DNA of 64,000 bases from Sphingomonas suaedae (GCF_007833215.1 NZ_CP042239.1:4028001-4092000), one strand, 5' to 3'; shown: positions 20,198 to 31,918, numbered from the stretch's first letter. Numbers and translations are program-made. Notes: a model not told the origin generated them from the sequence alone.

Positions 20198-21297
20198 AGC
20201 ATCACCAGATGGTCGCGATGCACGAGCGCGGCGCGGGGCGCATAGCCGAGCAACGCGCCCTGATCCTCGCTGCGCGTGCCGAGGATCGCCTGCGCATCGG
20301 CGGCGTCATATTCCGAGAGACCGCGCGCGATCGGCCCGTTCGGCCCCTCGATCGTGACGAGATCGCCGCGAAAGAACATGCCGCGCACGCCCGTCGCGCC
20401 GATCGCAAGCAGACTGCGACCCTCGGTCAGCGCCAGTGCCGCCCCGGCATCGATGGTGATGCTGCCCTTCGCGGTCAGCCGCCCGGCGAGCCAGGCCTTG
20501 CGTGCGCGCGTTCGTTTTTCCGGGAGGAAGATGGTGTGGCGCGCATCGGTCGATAGCGGGCGGTCGATCCGTCCGCTCGCGATGGCGAGGCTGACCCCCG
20601 CGCTCGCCGCGATCCGCGCGGCCTCGATCTTCGATACCATCCCGCCCGATCCCATGCCCGACGCGGAACCGCGATCGGCCATCCCCTCGATCCGCCCGTC
20701 GATCCGATCGACGACCGGGATATGGACCGCGTCGGGGAGGGCGGGGTTGCGATCGTACAGCCCGTCGACGTCGCTGAGCAGCACGACCCCGTGCGCGTCC
20801 GCGGCCTGCGCCACGCGCGCGGCGAGCCGGTCATTGTCGCCGAAGCGGATTTCGGCGGTCGCGACGCTGTCATTCTCGTTGATGATCGGCACGACGCCAA
20901 GACTGAGCAGCCGTCCGAGCGTCGCCGCGGCGTTGAGATAGCGGCGGCGATCTTCCAGATCGTCGAGCGTGACGAGCATCTGCGCGGCGGTGAGGTCATT
21001 GGCGGCAAGCATTTCGGCCCAGACCTGGCTCAATGCGATCTGCCCCGTCGCGGCGGCCGCCTGCGCGTCCTCAAGGCTGGCGCGACCGCCCTTGGGCAGG
21101 TTCAGCCGCCGTGCCCCAAGCGCGATCGCGCCGGAGGACACAACCGCAACCTGCTGCCCCGCCCCCAACCGCGCGGCGATGTCGGCGGCGATGCCCTCCA
21201 GCCAGTCCCGGCGGATGGCGCCATCACCATCGACGAGCAGCGCCGAACCGATCTTGACGACGAGCCGAGGGCAGGAGGCGGGCGGGAAAAGATGCAT
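20194..21297 (-). CDS. proB: glutamate 5-kinase
   Basis: 367 residues. Amino-acid kinase domain with LVVKIGSALLVDGDG, VVSSGAIALG, INENDSV and FGDNDRLAARVA, then LLSDVDGLYDRNP and GSGGMVSKIEAARIA. A C-terminal PUA domain (from about residue 275, AKGSITIDAGAALAL, GVRGMFFRGDLVTI) is retained. First step of proline synthesis: phosphorylates L-Glu with ATP. ATG 21297 gives the usual length; ATG 21309 is an alternative. obg lies just upstream in the usual alphaproteobacterial order, separated here by the DUF305 and MipA genes. Confidence 0.95.
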   Translation of the reverse strand: MHLFPPASCPRLVVKIGSALLVDGDGAIRRDWLEGIAADIAARLGAGQQVAVVSSGAIALGARRLNLPKGGRASLEDAQAAAATGQIALSQVWAEMLAANDLTAAQMLVTLDDLEDRRRYLNAAATLGRLLSLGVVPIINENDSVATAEIRFGDNDRLAARVAQAADAHGVVLLSDVDGLYDRNPALPDAVHIPVVDRIDGRIEGMADRGSASGMGSGGMVSKIEAARIAASAGVSLAIASGRIDRPLSTDARHTIFLPEKRTRARKAWLAGRLTAKGSITIDAGAALALTEGRSLLAIGATGVRGMFFRGDLVTIEGPNGPIARGLSEYDAADAQAILGTRSEDQGALLGYAPRAALVHRDHLVML

Positions 21298-21403
21298 GGT
21301 TTGCCGCATATAGTCGAGCCGGGTGCTCTGGGAAGCGGAGAAGCACGGTCCACGGGAACCCGCTCGCGCGACGGGAGGTTGCTCCTTCGAAAGGAGTCCC
21401 GCC

Positions 21404-21871
21404 ATGCGCTATTCCCGATTTGTCGCCATGATCGCCACCTCTACCGTGGTTATGTTCGGACTCATGTACCTGAACACCTATGCGCTTGCGCATGTAACGT
21501 TCAGCCAGACGCGCGTCTGGATGGCGTTGCTGATGGGCGCGGTGATGGCGGTGGTCATGCTCGGCTTCATGTGGGGCATGTACAAGGATCGCCGGACGAA
21601 CCTCGCGATCCTGGTCGTCGCGGCGATCGTCTTTTCGGGATCGCTCTGGGCAGTCCGAAGTCAACAGACGGTGGACGATGTCAGCTATATGAAGGCAATG
21701 ATTCCGCATCACTCGATTGCGATTATGACCAGTGAGCGGGCGCAGATTCGGGATCCGGAGGTGCGCAAGCTTGCGGACGAGATTATCGCGGCGCAACGAC
21801 GCGAAATCGCCGAGATGAAGCGCATGATCGCGCGCCTTGAGCGTCGCGGGGATACAAAGGCCGAGCGCTGA
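21404..21871 (+). CDS. DUF305-type membrane protein
   Basis: 155 residues starting MRYSRFVAMIATS with AAGGAG at 21391-21396. Three hydrophobic segments (about residues 7-24, 39-62, 68-88) then a C-terminal periplasmic helix pair YMKAMIPHHSIAIMTSERA...EIAEMKRMI. The PHH and spaced Met/His are the DUF305 ferritin-like metal-binding pattern, often linked with copper handling. Single gene on the plus strand between proB and the MipA-like gene, convergent with the latter. Confidence 0.8.
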   Translation: MRYSRFVAMIATSTVVMFGLMYLNTYALAHVTFSQTRVWMALLMGAVMAVVMLGFMWGMYKDRRTNLAILVVAAIVFSGSLWAVRSQQTVDDVSYMKAMIPHHSIAIMTSERAQIRDPEVRKLADEIIAAQRREIAEMKRMIARLERRGDTKAER

Positions 21872-21874
21872 CCC

Positions 21875-22651
21875 CTATCGCCTGGCGAACGTGTAGCTCA
21901 GCGCCAGTCCCAGTGAGGGCTGGCTGCGCGACCCCGCCGCACGGACATAGGGCGACTTGGCGGCGTCCCCGACCAGCCGGTCGTAGCGGGCATAAGCGGC
22001 GAACCCCAGCGATGGCGTGAGCTGGCGCAGATAGCCTGCGCTGATGCCCACCGCTTCCACCCCGCCGCCGGGCCGAAAGGTGGCAAGCCCCGACGCAACG
22101 CTGTCCGCCGGGGTAATCCCGTACCAGGCGCGGTGATATTCGGCGTCGGCGAGGGTGACGCGCGGGCCAATCGAGAACAGCCAGTCGTCGCCTTCGCGCG
22201 CGACATAGTCGGCACCGACTTCGCCGACCCAGCCGCGATGCCCGCTCACCGCCTTGCGTCCCTCGGCCCGGATTCGCAGTTCAGGCGCGAGATAGGTCTG
22301 GGCGAATGCGCCGATCTCGAAACTGAAACCGACTTCGTGAAGCGGCACGCCGATATCGGCGGCCTTGCGCTTGCCCTTGAAGCCGAGTGCCGGACCGAAC
22401 TCGATCCCGCCCGCGTCGGCGACCGGAAAGCCGAAACTCTCATCCGGGGCCTCGAAATCGAACGGATCGTCGCCGCGCGCCCGCGACACGTCGAAAAAGG
22501 GGCCGAAGGACAGGTCCTTGGCGCCGGGCGTCTTGGGCGACAGCTGCGGGCCGAGATAAATGCGGGTGCGCAGCGGCTCGCGCTCCTGCGCATGCGCGGC
22601 TCCAGGTATTGCGATGGCGAGAAGGGCGAACGGCGTCAGGCGAAGCAACAT
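21875..22651 (-). CDS. MipA/OmpV family outer-membrane protein
   Basis: 258 residues. Signal peptide (MLLRLTPFALLAIAIPGAAHAQ), then beta-strand-rich sequence with alternating hydrophobic residues (RIYLGPQLSP, EFGPALGFKGKRK, VEAVGISAGYLRQL) and a C-terminal aromatic-Arg end (LALSYTFARR) as in outer-membrane barrels. MipA homologues scaffold murein enzymes or act as porin-like barrels; function here unproven. Confidence 0.8.
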   Translation of the reverse strand: MLLRLTPFALLAIAIPGAAHAQEREPLRTRIYLGPQLSPKTPGAKDLSFGPFFDVSRARGDDPFDFEAPDESFGFPVADAGGIEFGPALGFKGKRKAADIGVPLHEVGFSFEIGAFAQTYLAPELRIRAEGRKAVSGHRGWVGEVGADYVAREGDDWLFSIGPRVTLADAEYHRAWYGITPADSVASGLATFRPGGGVEAVGISAGYLRQLTPSLGFAAYARYDRLVGDAAKSPYVRAAGSRSQPSLGLALSYTFARR

Positions 22652-22762
22652 GCGCCCACTCTATGCGATCCGCGCGGAAGCGCCAGTCAATCGCGCGCGA
22701 AAATCTCGTCATGGGGGATTGTTAGCGGGACGTTAATCAGCAAAACGATCCGGCCTGCCTGT

Positions 22763-24446
<1,684 letters not shown>

Positions 24447-24495
24447 TTGTGTAAGTAAGGCGTAGCTATCATCGCAAATGCCTTGGAGCAAAACC

Positions 24496-25356
24496 ATGTC
24501 GAACGCAAAGACTCCCGCTGACCTCACCATCACGCCGCGCGACCGCCGGTTCGGGCGCGGGCAGCGGCAGGACCGTCTGTGGCTGAACGGCGATGTAGCC
24601 GCGACCGCATTCTACAACGCGCTGTCGGTGACCTTTCCCAAGGGCGAAGCCTATTTCATCGAAAGCGTGAAGGCGTTTCGCAACGGGGTGGACGCGAAGC
24701 TGGCGCGCGAGATCAAGGCGTTTACCGTGCAGGAAGTGGTGCACAGCCGCGAGCATGTCGCGTTCAACAAGCGCGTGCTGGACCATGGCTATGACATTAC
24801 GCGTCTGGAGGCCCGGGTCGACCAGGTGCTGGAGATCGCGCGTTCGCGCCCGAAGATCGTCCAGCTCGCCGCGACCATGGCCCTCGAACATTATACTGCG
24901 ATCCTCGCGTCCGAACTGCTGCGCAATCCGACGCATCTGGAGGGCGCCGATCCGGAGAATGCCGACCTGTGGCGCTGGCATGCGCTCGAGGAGATCGAGC
25001 ATAAGGGTGTCGCCTATGACACCTATTTCCATGCCACGCGCGGCATGAGCCGCTGGAAACGGTGGAAGATCAAGTCGCTGACAATGCTGTTGATTACCGG
25101 CACCTTCTGGAAACACCGGATCGAGGGGACGCTCGAGCTGATGGCGCAGGATGGGGTGACCGGCTGGCGTGCGAAAACGATGCTGGCAAAATATCTGCTC
25201 GTCTCGCCCGGCATCGTTACACGGATGATCCCGGCCTGGTTCAGCTATTTCCTGCCCGGGTTCCACCCCTGGAATCACGATGATCGCGCGCTGATCCGCA
25301 AGGCGGAGAGCGACTATGAAGCGGCCATTCTACCCGCCGGTACCGCTACGGCCTGA
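24496..25356 (+). CDS. predicted metal-dependent hydrolase (PF10118)
   Basis: 286 residues starting MSNAKTPADLTITPRDRRF, with GGAG at 24485-24488. Helical protein with Glu/His motifs of a ferritin-like di-metal site: EAYFIESVK, FTVQEVVHSREH, ALEHYTAI and WHALEEIEHKGVAYD. Characteristic of the COG3687/PF10118 family; substrate unknown. C-terminal region has a hydrophobic segment (YLLVSPGIVTRMIPAWFSYFLPG). Divergently paired with a TetR regulator, a common arrangement for this family. Confidence 0.85.
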   Translation: MSNAKTPADLTITPRDRRFGRGQRQDRLWLNGDVAATAFYNALSVTFPKGEAYFIESVKAFRNGVDAKLAREIKAFTVQEVVHSREHVAFNKRVLDHGYDITRLEARVDQVLEIARSRPKIVQLAATMALEHYTAILASELLRNPTHLEGADPENADLWRWHALEEIEHKGVAYDTYFHATRGMSRWKRWKIKSLTMLLITGTFWKHRIEGTLELMAQDGVTGWRAKTMLAKYLLVSPGIVTRMIPAWFSYFLPGFHPWNHDDRALIRKAESDYEAAILPAGTATA

Positions 25357-25464
25357 GCGCGTTTTGAATTACTGAACGGAAAATATCAGAAATTATCCGT
25401 TGCGGGGTTGAAACCGCTTTCGCCGCTCCCCAATTGCTGCACCGCAATAAGGGGAAAGACGATT

Positions 25465-26649
25465 ATGCGTGTCCTGGCTGGCTTCGTGGCTCTGGCGGCG
25501 TTGAGTGCATGTGGAGGCGGCCAGCCGCCTGCCGCGCCCCCCCCGCCCGAAGTCATGGTGGCGACGCCGCTCCAGCGCGAGGTTGTCGACTGGGACGATT
25601 ATACCGGCCGTTTCGTCGCGCCCGAGGATGTCGAACTGCGCGCCCGGGTCAACGGTGTCATCACCGCCGTTCATTTCCGCGACGGGCAGGATGTCCGCAA
25701 GGGCCAGCCGCTCTTCACCATCGATCCGCGCCCCTACCGCGCGCAGCTGATGCAGGCGAACGCCCAGATCGCCCGGGCCGAGGCTGCGCTGAGCAATGCC
25801 CGGCAGGTCACCGCCCGCAGCCGGGAACTGGCCAAGGCGCAGGCGGTGAGCGCGGAGGAACTGGAATCGAACGTCGCGGCCGAGCGTAGCGCCGCCGCCG
25901 ATCTCGCCGCGGGTCGCGCGGCGGCGTCTCAGGCGATGCTCAACCTGGGCTTCACCACCGTCCGCGCGCCGTTCAGTGGCCGTGTTTCGGACCGCAAGGT
26001 CAGCATCGGCGATTTCGTCGCCGAAGGTCAGACGGTGCTGACCCGTGTCGTCTCGCTCAACCCGATCTGGTTCGAATTCGAGGGCGCCGAAGCCTTCTAT
26101 CTCAAGAATTTGCGCCAGGATCAGCGCGGCGAGCGTGGTTCCTCGCGCGATACCGCAAACCCGGTGCAGATTCAGCTCGCCGACGAGAATGAATATCGCT
26201 GGAATGGCCGGATGGCGTTTCTCGACAATGCGGTGGATCCCAATTCGGGAACGATCCGCGCGCACGCCGTCGTCCCCAATCCGACCGGCTTCCTGACCCC
26301 CGGCATGTTCGGGCGCGCCCGCCTGCTGGGTTCCGGCAGCTATCGCGCGATGCTGATCCCGGATGAGGCGATCGTCACCGACCAGACCCGCCGCCTCGTC
26401 TATGTGGTGAGCAAGGAGAATAAGGCGACGCCGCGCGTCATCGAGGTCGGGGCCAAGGCCGAAGGGCTGCGGATCGTCCGCGATGGCCTTGCCCCCACCG
26501 ATCGCGTCATCATCACCGGCGTGGGCAGGCTTCAGCCGGGTGCGCCGGTCACTCCCAAACAGGGGGCGATCAAGCCGGACGCCACCAAACAGGCAGCCCC
26601 CACGCGCCCCATCGATCCGCCGGCTTCGGGCCAGGCGACCGTCCAGTAA
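25465..26649 (+). CDS. RND efflux periplasmic adaptor (MFP)
   Basis: 394 residues. Lipoprotein signal with lipobox LSAC (VALAALSACGGG), then membrane-fusion protein domains: barrel-sandwich YTGRFVAPEDVELRARVNGVI, coiled-coil hairpin (about 95-160, AQIARAEAALSNARQ), lipoyl part TTVRAPFSGRVSDRKVSIGDFV and C-terminal beta-barrel/MP domains. AcrA/MexA type. ATG 25465 follows GGGGAAAG. First gene of a three-gene tripartite pump operon. Confidence 0.93.
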   Translation: MRVLAGFVALAALSACGGGQPPAAPPPPEVMVATPLQREVVDWDDYTGRFVAPEDVELRARVNGVITAVHFRDGQDVRKGQPLFTIDPRPYRAQLMQANAQIARAEAALSNARQVTARSRELAKAQAVSAEELESNVAAERSAAADLAAGRAAASQAMLNLGFTTVRAPFSGRVSDRKVSIGDFVAEGQTVLTRVVSLNPIWFEFEGAEAFYLKNLRQDQRGERGSSRDTANPVQIQLADENEYRWNGRMAFLDNAVDPNSGTIRAHAVVPNPTGFLTPGMFGRARLLGSGSYRAMLIPDEAIVTDQTRRLVYVVSKENKATPRVIEVGAKAEGLRIVRDGLAPTDRVIITGVGRLQPGAPVTPKQGAIKPDATKQAAPTRPIDPPASGQATVQ

Positions 26650-26661
26650 GGGGCGCATCAC

Positions 26662-29600
26662 ATGAAATTCCCGCATTTCTTCATCGAGCGGCCGATCTTT
26701 GCGGCGGTACTCTCGATCCTGATCGTGATCGTCGGTGCCGTCGCCTATCCGTCGCTGCCGATCGCGCAATATCCCAATATCGCACCGCCGACGGTGGTGG
26801 TGACCGCCACCTATCCGGGCGCGAGCGCGGAAACGCTGGCGGAAACCGTCGCCGCGCCGATCGAACAGGCGATCAACGGCGTCGACAACATGCTCTACAT
26901 GACGTCGTCCTCGACCGGGAACGGCCAGACGCAGATCACCGTCGCGTTCAAACAGGGCACCGATGTCGATCAGGCGCAGGTGCTGGTCCAGAACAAGGTC
27001 GCGACGGCCGAACCGCGCCTGCCAGAGGACGTCCGGCGCATCGGCGTGACGGTGAACAAGAACTCGCCCGACTTCCTGATGGTCGCGTTCTTCACCTCGC
27101 CCGACGAGAGCCTCGATATCCAGTATATCTCCAACTACGTCACGCTGCAGGTCCAGGACCGCATCGCGCGCATTCCGGGCGTCGGTCAGGCGCAGGCATT
27201 TGGCGGGCGCGACTATAATATGCGCATCTGGATCGACCCCGGTCTTGCCGCCGCGCGCGATATGACCGTGGACGAGGTGGTGAACGCCATCCGGGGCCAG
27301 AATGTTCAGGTCGCGGCGGGCACCGTCGGCGCGCCTCCCTATGGCGATGTCAGCCCCGCATTCGAACTGGGTGTTCAGACCAAGGGGCGTTTGACGACCA
27401 CCGATGAATTCGGCGCGATCGTGATCAAGCGCGATGCGACCGGCCGCCTGACCCATCTGCGCGATGTCGCGCGGATCGAACTGGGCGCGCAGGACTATAA
27501 CTTCAACGGCTATCTCAACGACAAGCGTGCCGTCGGCATGGGCATCTTCCAGCTGCCCGGCTCGAACGCGCTGGCGACGGCGGATGCGGTGAAGGCAGAG
27601 CTGGACAGCCTGTCGAAGGACTTCCCGCCGGGCATGAAATATTCGATCGACTATAACCCGACCGAATATATCGCCGAGTCGATCACCGCGGTCGAGCATA
27701 CGCTGATCGAAGCGCTGGTGCTCGTCGTCCTCGTCGTCATTATCTTCCTGCAGAGCTGGCGCGCGGCGGTGATTCCGATCGTGGCGATCCCGATCTCGTT
27801 GATCGGCGCGTTCGCGGTGCTGCTGGCGTTCGGCTATTCGCTCAACACGCTCTCGCTGTTCGGCCTCGTCCTTGCCATCGGCATCGTCGTCGACGACGCG
27901 ATCGTCGTGGTCGAGAATGTCGAGCGATTGATGGAGGACGAGGGGCTCAGTCCCAAGGAGGCCGCACACAAGACGATGGACGAGGTGTCGGGCGCGATCA
28001 TCGCGATCAGCCTGGTGCTGACCGGCGTGTTTATCCCGACCATGTTCATTCCGGGCATCTCGGGCGCCTTCTACCAGCAGTTCGCGATCACCATCGCCTC
28101 GGCGACGGTCATCTCGGCCTTCGTGTCGCTCACCCTCTCGCCCGCGCTGTGCGCGCTGGTGCTGAAGCACAAGGGACATGACAGCGAGCCGGCTCCCGGC
28201 TGGCGCGGGCTGCCGGGACGGGCAGGGGCGGCATTCAACCGCGGCTTCAACCGGCTGTCGGAGAATTACGGCAAGCTGACCGCCCGGCTGGTACGGATGC
28301 TAATGGTCGTCGGCGTGGTCTATGTCGCGCTGATCCTTGTTGCCGGCTGGCGGTTTACCTCCACCCCTTCGGGCTTCATCCCGCCACAGGATCAAGGCTA
28401 TCTGATCGGTGCGGTGCAGTTGCCGCCGGGCTCGTCGCTCAACCGCACCGACGCGGTGGTACAGGAGGCCATTGTTGCCGCCCGCAAGCTGCCCGGCGTC
28501 AAATATGTGGTGGGCTTTGCGGGTCTGGATGGCGCGAGCTTCTCGACCGCGCCCAATACCGGCGTGCTGTTCTTCGGCCTCGCACCCCATGCCGACCGCG
28601 ACAAGAGCGCGGACGAGATCCAGCAATCGCTATACGGCGCGCTGGGCGGCATCAAGGGCGGCGACATTCTGGTGATCGCACCGCCTCCGGTTCCCGGAAT
28701 CGGCACCGGCGGCGGGTTCAAGATGATGATCCAGGACCGTGAAGGGCTGGGCTATCAGGCGCTGGCGCAGGCGGCGTTCGGGATGATGATGGGTGCCAAT
28801 CAGCAGGAAAGCGTCGCAGGCGCCTTCACCCTGTTCAACACCGGCACGCCGCGGCTGACCGCGGATGTCGACCGCGAGCGGGCGGAGCGGATGGGCGTTC
28901 CGGTATCCAACGTCTTCTCGACGCTGGGTGCGTATCTCGGCTCCTCCTATGTCAACGACTTCAACTATCTCGGACGCACCTTCCGCGTGACGGCGCAGGC
29001 CGACGCGCCCTATCGCGACGACGCCACCGACATTCAGGGGCTGAAGACGCGGTCGGCATCGGGCGAAATGGTGCCGATGAGTTCGGTGATGACGCTCAAC
29101 AACGACAGCGGGCCATATCGCGTGGTGCGGTACAACCTCTATCCCGCCGCCGAGCTCCAGGGCGACTCCAAACCCGGCTATTCGACCGGCCAGACGCTCG
29201 ATTCGATGGAGCAACTTGCCGCCCAGACCCTGCCACAGGGGATGAGCTTCGAATGGACCGAACTGGCGCTCGAGCAGCGTTCGGCGGGCAATACCGGCGT
29301 CATCGCCTTTGCCTTGGCGGTGGTGTTCGTCTTCCTCCTGCTCGCCGCCCTCTATGAAAGCCTGGTGCTGCCGCTGGCGGTGATCCTGATCGTGCCGATG
29401 TGCCTGCTCGCCGCGATCCTTGGCGTCAACGTGATGGGGATGGACAATAATATCCTGACCCAGATCGGACTGGTCGTGCTGATCGGCCTGGCGGCGAAGA
29501 ACGCGATCCTGATCGTTGAATTCGCCCGCCAGAACGAGGAGGAGGGCATGGACATGTTCGAGGCCGCCAAGCACGCGGCAAGCCAGCGGATGCGGCCGAT

Positions 29601-29847
29601 CATCATGACCTCGATCGCCTTCATCCTCGGCGTGCTGCCGCTGGTGATCGCGAGCGGAGCGGCCGCGGAGCTGCGTCAGGCGCTGGGTGTCGCGGTGTTC
29701 TTCGGCATGATCGGCGTGACGATCTTCGGCCTGCTGTTCACCCCGGCCTTCTACGTCATCAGCCGTAAGTTCGGTATCTGGGCCACCGCCCAGACCGCGC
29801 GCTTTCGCAGCAAACCCCATGATCCCGTGACGGAGCCCGCAGAATGA
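26662..29847 (+). CDS. RND multidrug efflux permease (HAE1 family, AcrB-like)
   Basis: 1061 residues, 12 membrane segments with two large periplasmic loops. N-terminus MKFPHFFIERPIFAAVLSI is diagnostic of HAE1. Proton-relay residues are present: GIVVDDAIVVVENVERLMEDEG (Asp pair in TM4) and GLAAKNAILIVEFARQNEEEG (Lys in TM10). Exports lipophilic drugs or related molecules by proton antiport. Starts 12 bases after the adaptor and overlaps the outer-membrane gene by four bases. Closest in type to the MexF/AcrB-like pumps; substrates unknown. Confidence 0.96.
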   Translation: MKFPHFFIERPIFAAVLSILIVIVGAVAYPSLPIAQYPNIAPPTVVVTATYPGASAETLAETVAAPIEQAINGVDNMLYMTSSSTGNGQTQITVAFKQGTDVDQAQVLVQNKVATAEPRLPEDVRRIGVTVNKNSPDFLMVAFFTSPDESLDIQYISNYVTLQVQDRIARIPGVGQAQAFGGRDYNMRIWIDPGLAAARDMTVDEVVNAIRGQNVQVAAGTVGAPPYGDVSPAFELGVQTKGRLTTTDEFGAIVIKRDATGRLTHLRDVARIELGAQDYNFNGYLNDKRAVGMGIFQLPGSNALATADAVKAELDSLSKDFPPGMKYSIDYNPTEYIAESITAVEHTLIEALVLVVLVVIIFLQSWRAAVIPIVAIPISLIGAFAVLLAFGYSLNTLSLFGLVLAIGIVVDDAIVVVENVERLMEDEGLSPKEAAHKTMDEVSGAIIAISLVLTGVFIPTMFIPGISGAFYQQFAITIASATVISAFVSLTLSPALCALVLKHKGHDSEPAPGWRGLPGRAGAAFNRGFNRLSENYGKLTARLVRMLMVVGVVYVALILVAGWRFTSTPSGFIPPQDQGYLIGAVQLPPGSSLNRTDAVVQEAIVAARKLPGVKYVVGFAGLDGASFSTAPNTGVLFFGLAPHADRDKSADEIQQSLYGALGGIKGGDILVIAPPPVPGIGTGGGFKMMIQDREGLGYQALAQAAFGMMMGANQQESVAGAFTLFNTGTPRLTADVDRERAERMGVPVSNVFSTLGAYLGSSYVNDFNYLGRTFRVTAQADAPYRDDATDIQGLKTRSASGEMVPMSSVMTLNNDSGPYRVVRYNLYPAAELQGDSKPGYSTGQTLDSMEQLAAQTLPQGMSFEWTELALEQRSAGNTGVIAFALAVVFVFLLLAALYESLVLPLAVILIVPMCLLAAILGVNVMGMDNNILTQIGLVVLIGLAAKNAILIVEFARQNEEEGMDMFEAAKHAASQRMRPIIMTSIAFILGVLPLVIASGAAAELRQALGVAVFFGMIGVTIFGLLFTPAFYVISRKFGIWATAQTARFRSKPHDPVTEPAE

Positions 29848-31292
29848 AGCGCCTATCCCTCCTGACTGCGGCGCTGCTGGCGGGCTGTTCGGTCGGCCCG
29901 ACCTATGAACGGCCCCAGACGCCGCCCGCTGCGGCCGCCGCGTTCGTCGACCCGGGCATGACCAAAGTGTCGCCGGGCGCGGTCGAAGGCGAATGGTGGC
30001 GGCTGTTCGCCGATCCCACGCTCGACCGGCTGGTGGTGGAGGCGCTGGCCCACAACACCGACATCCGTCAGGCGTCGGCGAATCTCAAGCGCGCACGAGC
30101 GATCCTGTCCGAATCGCGCGGGGCACGGCTGCCGGGAACCAGCACAAGCGCGGGCTATACCCGCTCGCGCACCGGCGCGGAGAGCGTTCAGGGCAGCTTG
30201 CCCGCAGGCGTGGACGGAGTGGAGGGCGACTTTTTCCAGGTCGGACTCGACGCCTCCTACGAAATCGACCTGTTCGGCCGGGTCAGCCGCTCGATCGAGG
30301 CGGCGCGCGGCGATGTGGACGCGGCGCAGGCGGCGCTTGACGCCGCCCGTGTGGCGGTCGCGGCGGAGACAGCGCGGACCTATGCTTCGGCCTGTGGCTT
30401 TGCCGCGCAGGCTGCGGTGGCGCGGGAAACGGTGCAGCTGCAAAGCCGTACGCTCGATGTGACCCAGCGGCTGTTCGATGCAGGACGCGGGACGATCCGC
30501 GATGTCGATCAGGCACGGGTGCTGGCGGAGAATGCGCGGGCACAGGTTCCGGCGTTCGAGGCAGAGCGTCGCGCGGCGCTCTATGCGCTGGCGACGTTGA
30601 CCGGCCGTCCCCCGGCCGAGCTGGACGCACAGGCGGACCAGTGTGCGACGCCGCCGGGCGTGTCGGCGCTGATCCCGGTCGGCGACGGGCAGGCGCTGCT
30701 CGCCCGTCGACCCGATGTGCGTCAGGCCGAACGCCAGCTTGCCGCCGATACGGCGCGGGTGGGGGTGGCGACCGCCGCACTCTATCCCTCGATCCAGCTG
30801 CTGGGATCGGTTTCGCTTGGCGCACAGAGCCTTGACGATCTCGGCAAGAGCTCGTCGTTCAACTTCTCGCTCGGGCCGTTGCTCAGCTGGAACTTCCCCA
30901 ATCTCACCGCCGCGCGTGCCCGGGTGCGTCAGGCGGAAGCGGGGGCAGAGGCTTCGCTCGCCGCCTTTGACGGCACGGTGCTGACTGCGCTGCGCGAGGT
31001 CGAGCAGGCGCTGGCGCGCTATTCCGGCGAGATCGAGCGCAACGTCGCGTTGCGCCGTGCGGACACCGCCGCGACCAACGCTGCGCGGATTGCGGTCCTG
31101 CGGTTCGAAGCAGGGCGCGACAGCCTGCTCCAACGGATCGATGCCGAGCGTGAGCGCGCTTCGGCACGCGCCACGCTCGCCCAGTCCAACGCAGCCCTGG
31201 CGGAGGCACAGGTGGCGCTGTTCAAGGCACTGGGCGGCGGCTGGGAAACCGCGCCGGAGCCGGTGCGACGCGAGGCGACCCCCGCCAACTGA
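29844..31292 (+). CDS. RND outer-membrane factor (NodT/OprM family)
   Basis: 482 residues with a lipobox (LLAGCSVGP) and the two repeats of outer-membrane efflux proteins: WWRLFADPTLDRLVVEAL, ALAHNTDIRQASANLKRARA, and second-half LLARRPDVRQAERQLAADTARVGVATAALYPSIQL and NFSLGPLLSWNFPN. Forms the TolC-like channel of the pump. Overlaps the permease gene (ATGA at 29844). Followed by a strong stem-loop. Confidence 0.94.
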   Translation: MKRLSLLTAALLAGCSVGPTYERPQTPPAAAAAFVDPGMTKVSPGAVEGEWWRLFADPTLDRLVVEALAHNTDIRQASANLKRARAILSESRGARLPGTSTSAGYTRSRTGAESVQGSLPAGVDGVEGDFFQVGLDASYEIDLFGRVSRSIEAARGDVDAAQAALDAARVAVAAETARTYASACGFAAQAAVARETVQLQSRTLDVTQRLFDAGRGTIRDVDQARVLAENARAQVPAFEAERRAALYALATLTGRPPAELDAQADQCATPPGVSALIPVGDGQALLARRPDVRQAERQLAADTARVGVATAALYPSIQLLGSVSLGAQSLDDLGKSSSFNFSLGPLLSWNFPNLTAARARVRQAEAGAEASLAAFDGTVLTALREVEQALARYSGEIERNVALRRADTAATNAARIAVLRFEAGRDSLLQRIDAERERASARATLAQSNAALAEAQVALFKALGGGWETAPEPVRREATPAN

Positions 31293-31303
31293 GATTACAT
31301 GTT

Positions 31304-31340
31304 TCGGACGGAGCCGTGTAGCGTAACTGGCTCCGTCCGA
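31304..31340. terminator. stem-loop between convergent genes
   Basis: Perfect 12-base arms TCGGACGGAGCC (31304-31315) and GGCTCCGTCCGA (31329-31340) with a 13-base loop, between the ends of the OMF gene and the GNAT gene. No T-run follows on either strand, so the terminator role is inferred from position. Confidence 0.55.
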
Positions 31341-31351
31341 TCCGCCCCGCC

Positions 31352-31918
31352 TCAGGCCGCCATTCGCCCGTCGCACGGGTCGGTGCCGACATCGGACCCG
31401 TCGAGCCGCTGTTCATATTCGACGCACTGCACATCGCCTCCGCGTCCGCGCGCGTAACGCGGGACGACCCGGCCTGTCGGCTGGAAGCCCAGCTTGCGCA
31501 GCACCCGGCCCGATGCGGGGTTGTCGACATAATGGCCCGCTGACAGGCGCGGGACGCGTAGCGTGCGCGCGATATCGATCACCGCGCGGCCTGCCTCGGT
31601 CGCAAAGCCACGTCCCCACGCGTCGGGGGTGATCCAATATCCGAATTCGTGCGGCTCATCGTCATAGGGACCAAAGCCGATTCCGCCGACGATGCGGCTG
31701 ACGCCATGGTCGAAGGCGCAGATCAGGAAGCTGGCGCCCGAACCGCTCGCCACGCTCGCCTGATCGGCCAGGAACGCCTTGGCGTCACCCAGCGCGTAGG
31801 GCCAGGGGGCCCGGCCCAGGTTGCGGACCACCTCTTCAAAGGCAATCGCACGGGCGAGATCGGGGGCGTCCTCGGCCCAGCCGGGCCGCAGCATCAGCCG
31901 CTGTGTACGTGCGAACAT
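31352..31918 (-). CDS. GNAT N-acetyltransferase (RimJ/RimL type)
   Basis: 188 residues starting MFARTQRLMLRPGWAEDAPDLARAI. Contains the acetyl-CoA binding region GYWITPDAWGRGFATEAGRAV and the ending VDNPASGRVLRKLGFQPTGRV typical of RimJ-like enzymes that modify protein N-termini or small amines. It lies in the position of the GNAT genes usually found between rpmA and obg in alphaproteobacteria. Confidence 0.88.
   Translation of the reverse strand: MFARTQRLMLRPGWAEDAPDLARAIAFEEVVRNLGRAPWPYALGDAKAFLADQASVASGSGASFLICAFDHGVSRIVGGIGFGPYDDEPHEFGYWITPDAWGRGFATEAGRAVIDIARTLRVPRLSAGHYVDNPASGRVLRKLGFQPTGRVVPRYARGRGGDVQCVEYEQRLDGSDVGTDPCDGRMAA

Noticed and set aside
25393..28179. Long minus-strand frame (over 900 codons) opposite the RND genes
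   Set aside because: Shadow of high-GC codon usage; product is Arg/Asp/His-rich with no domain, and the plus strand has a clear efflux operon.
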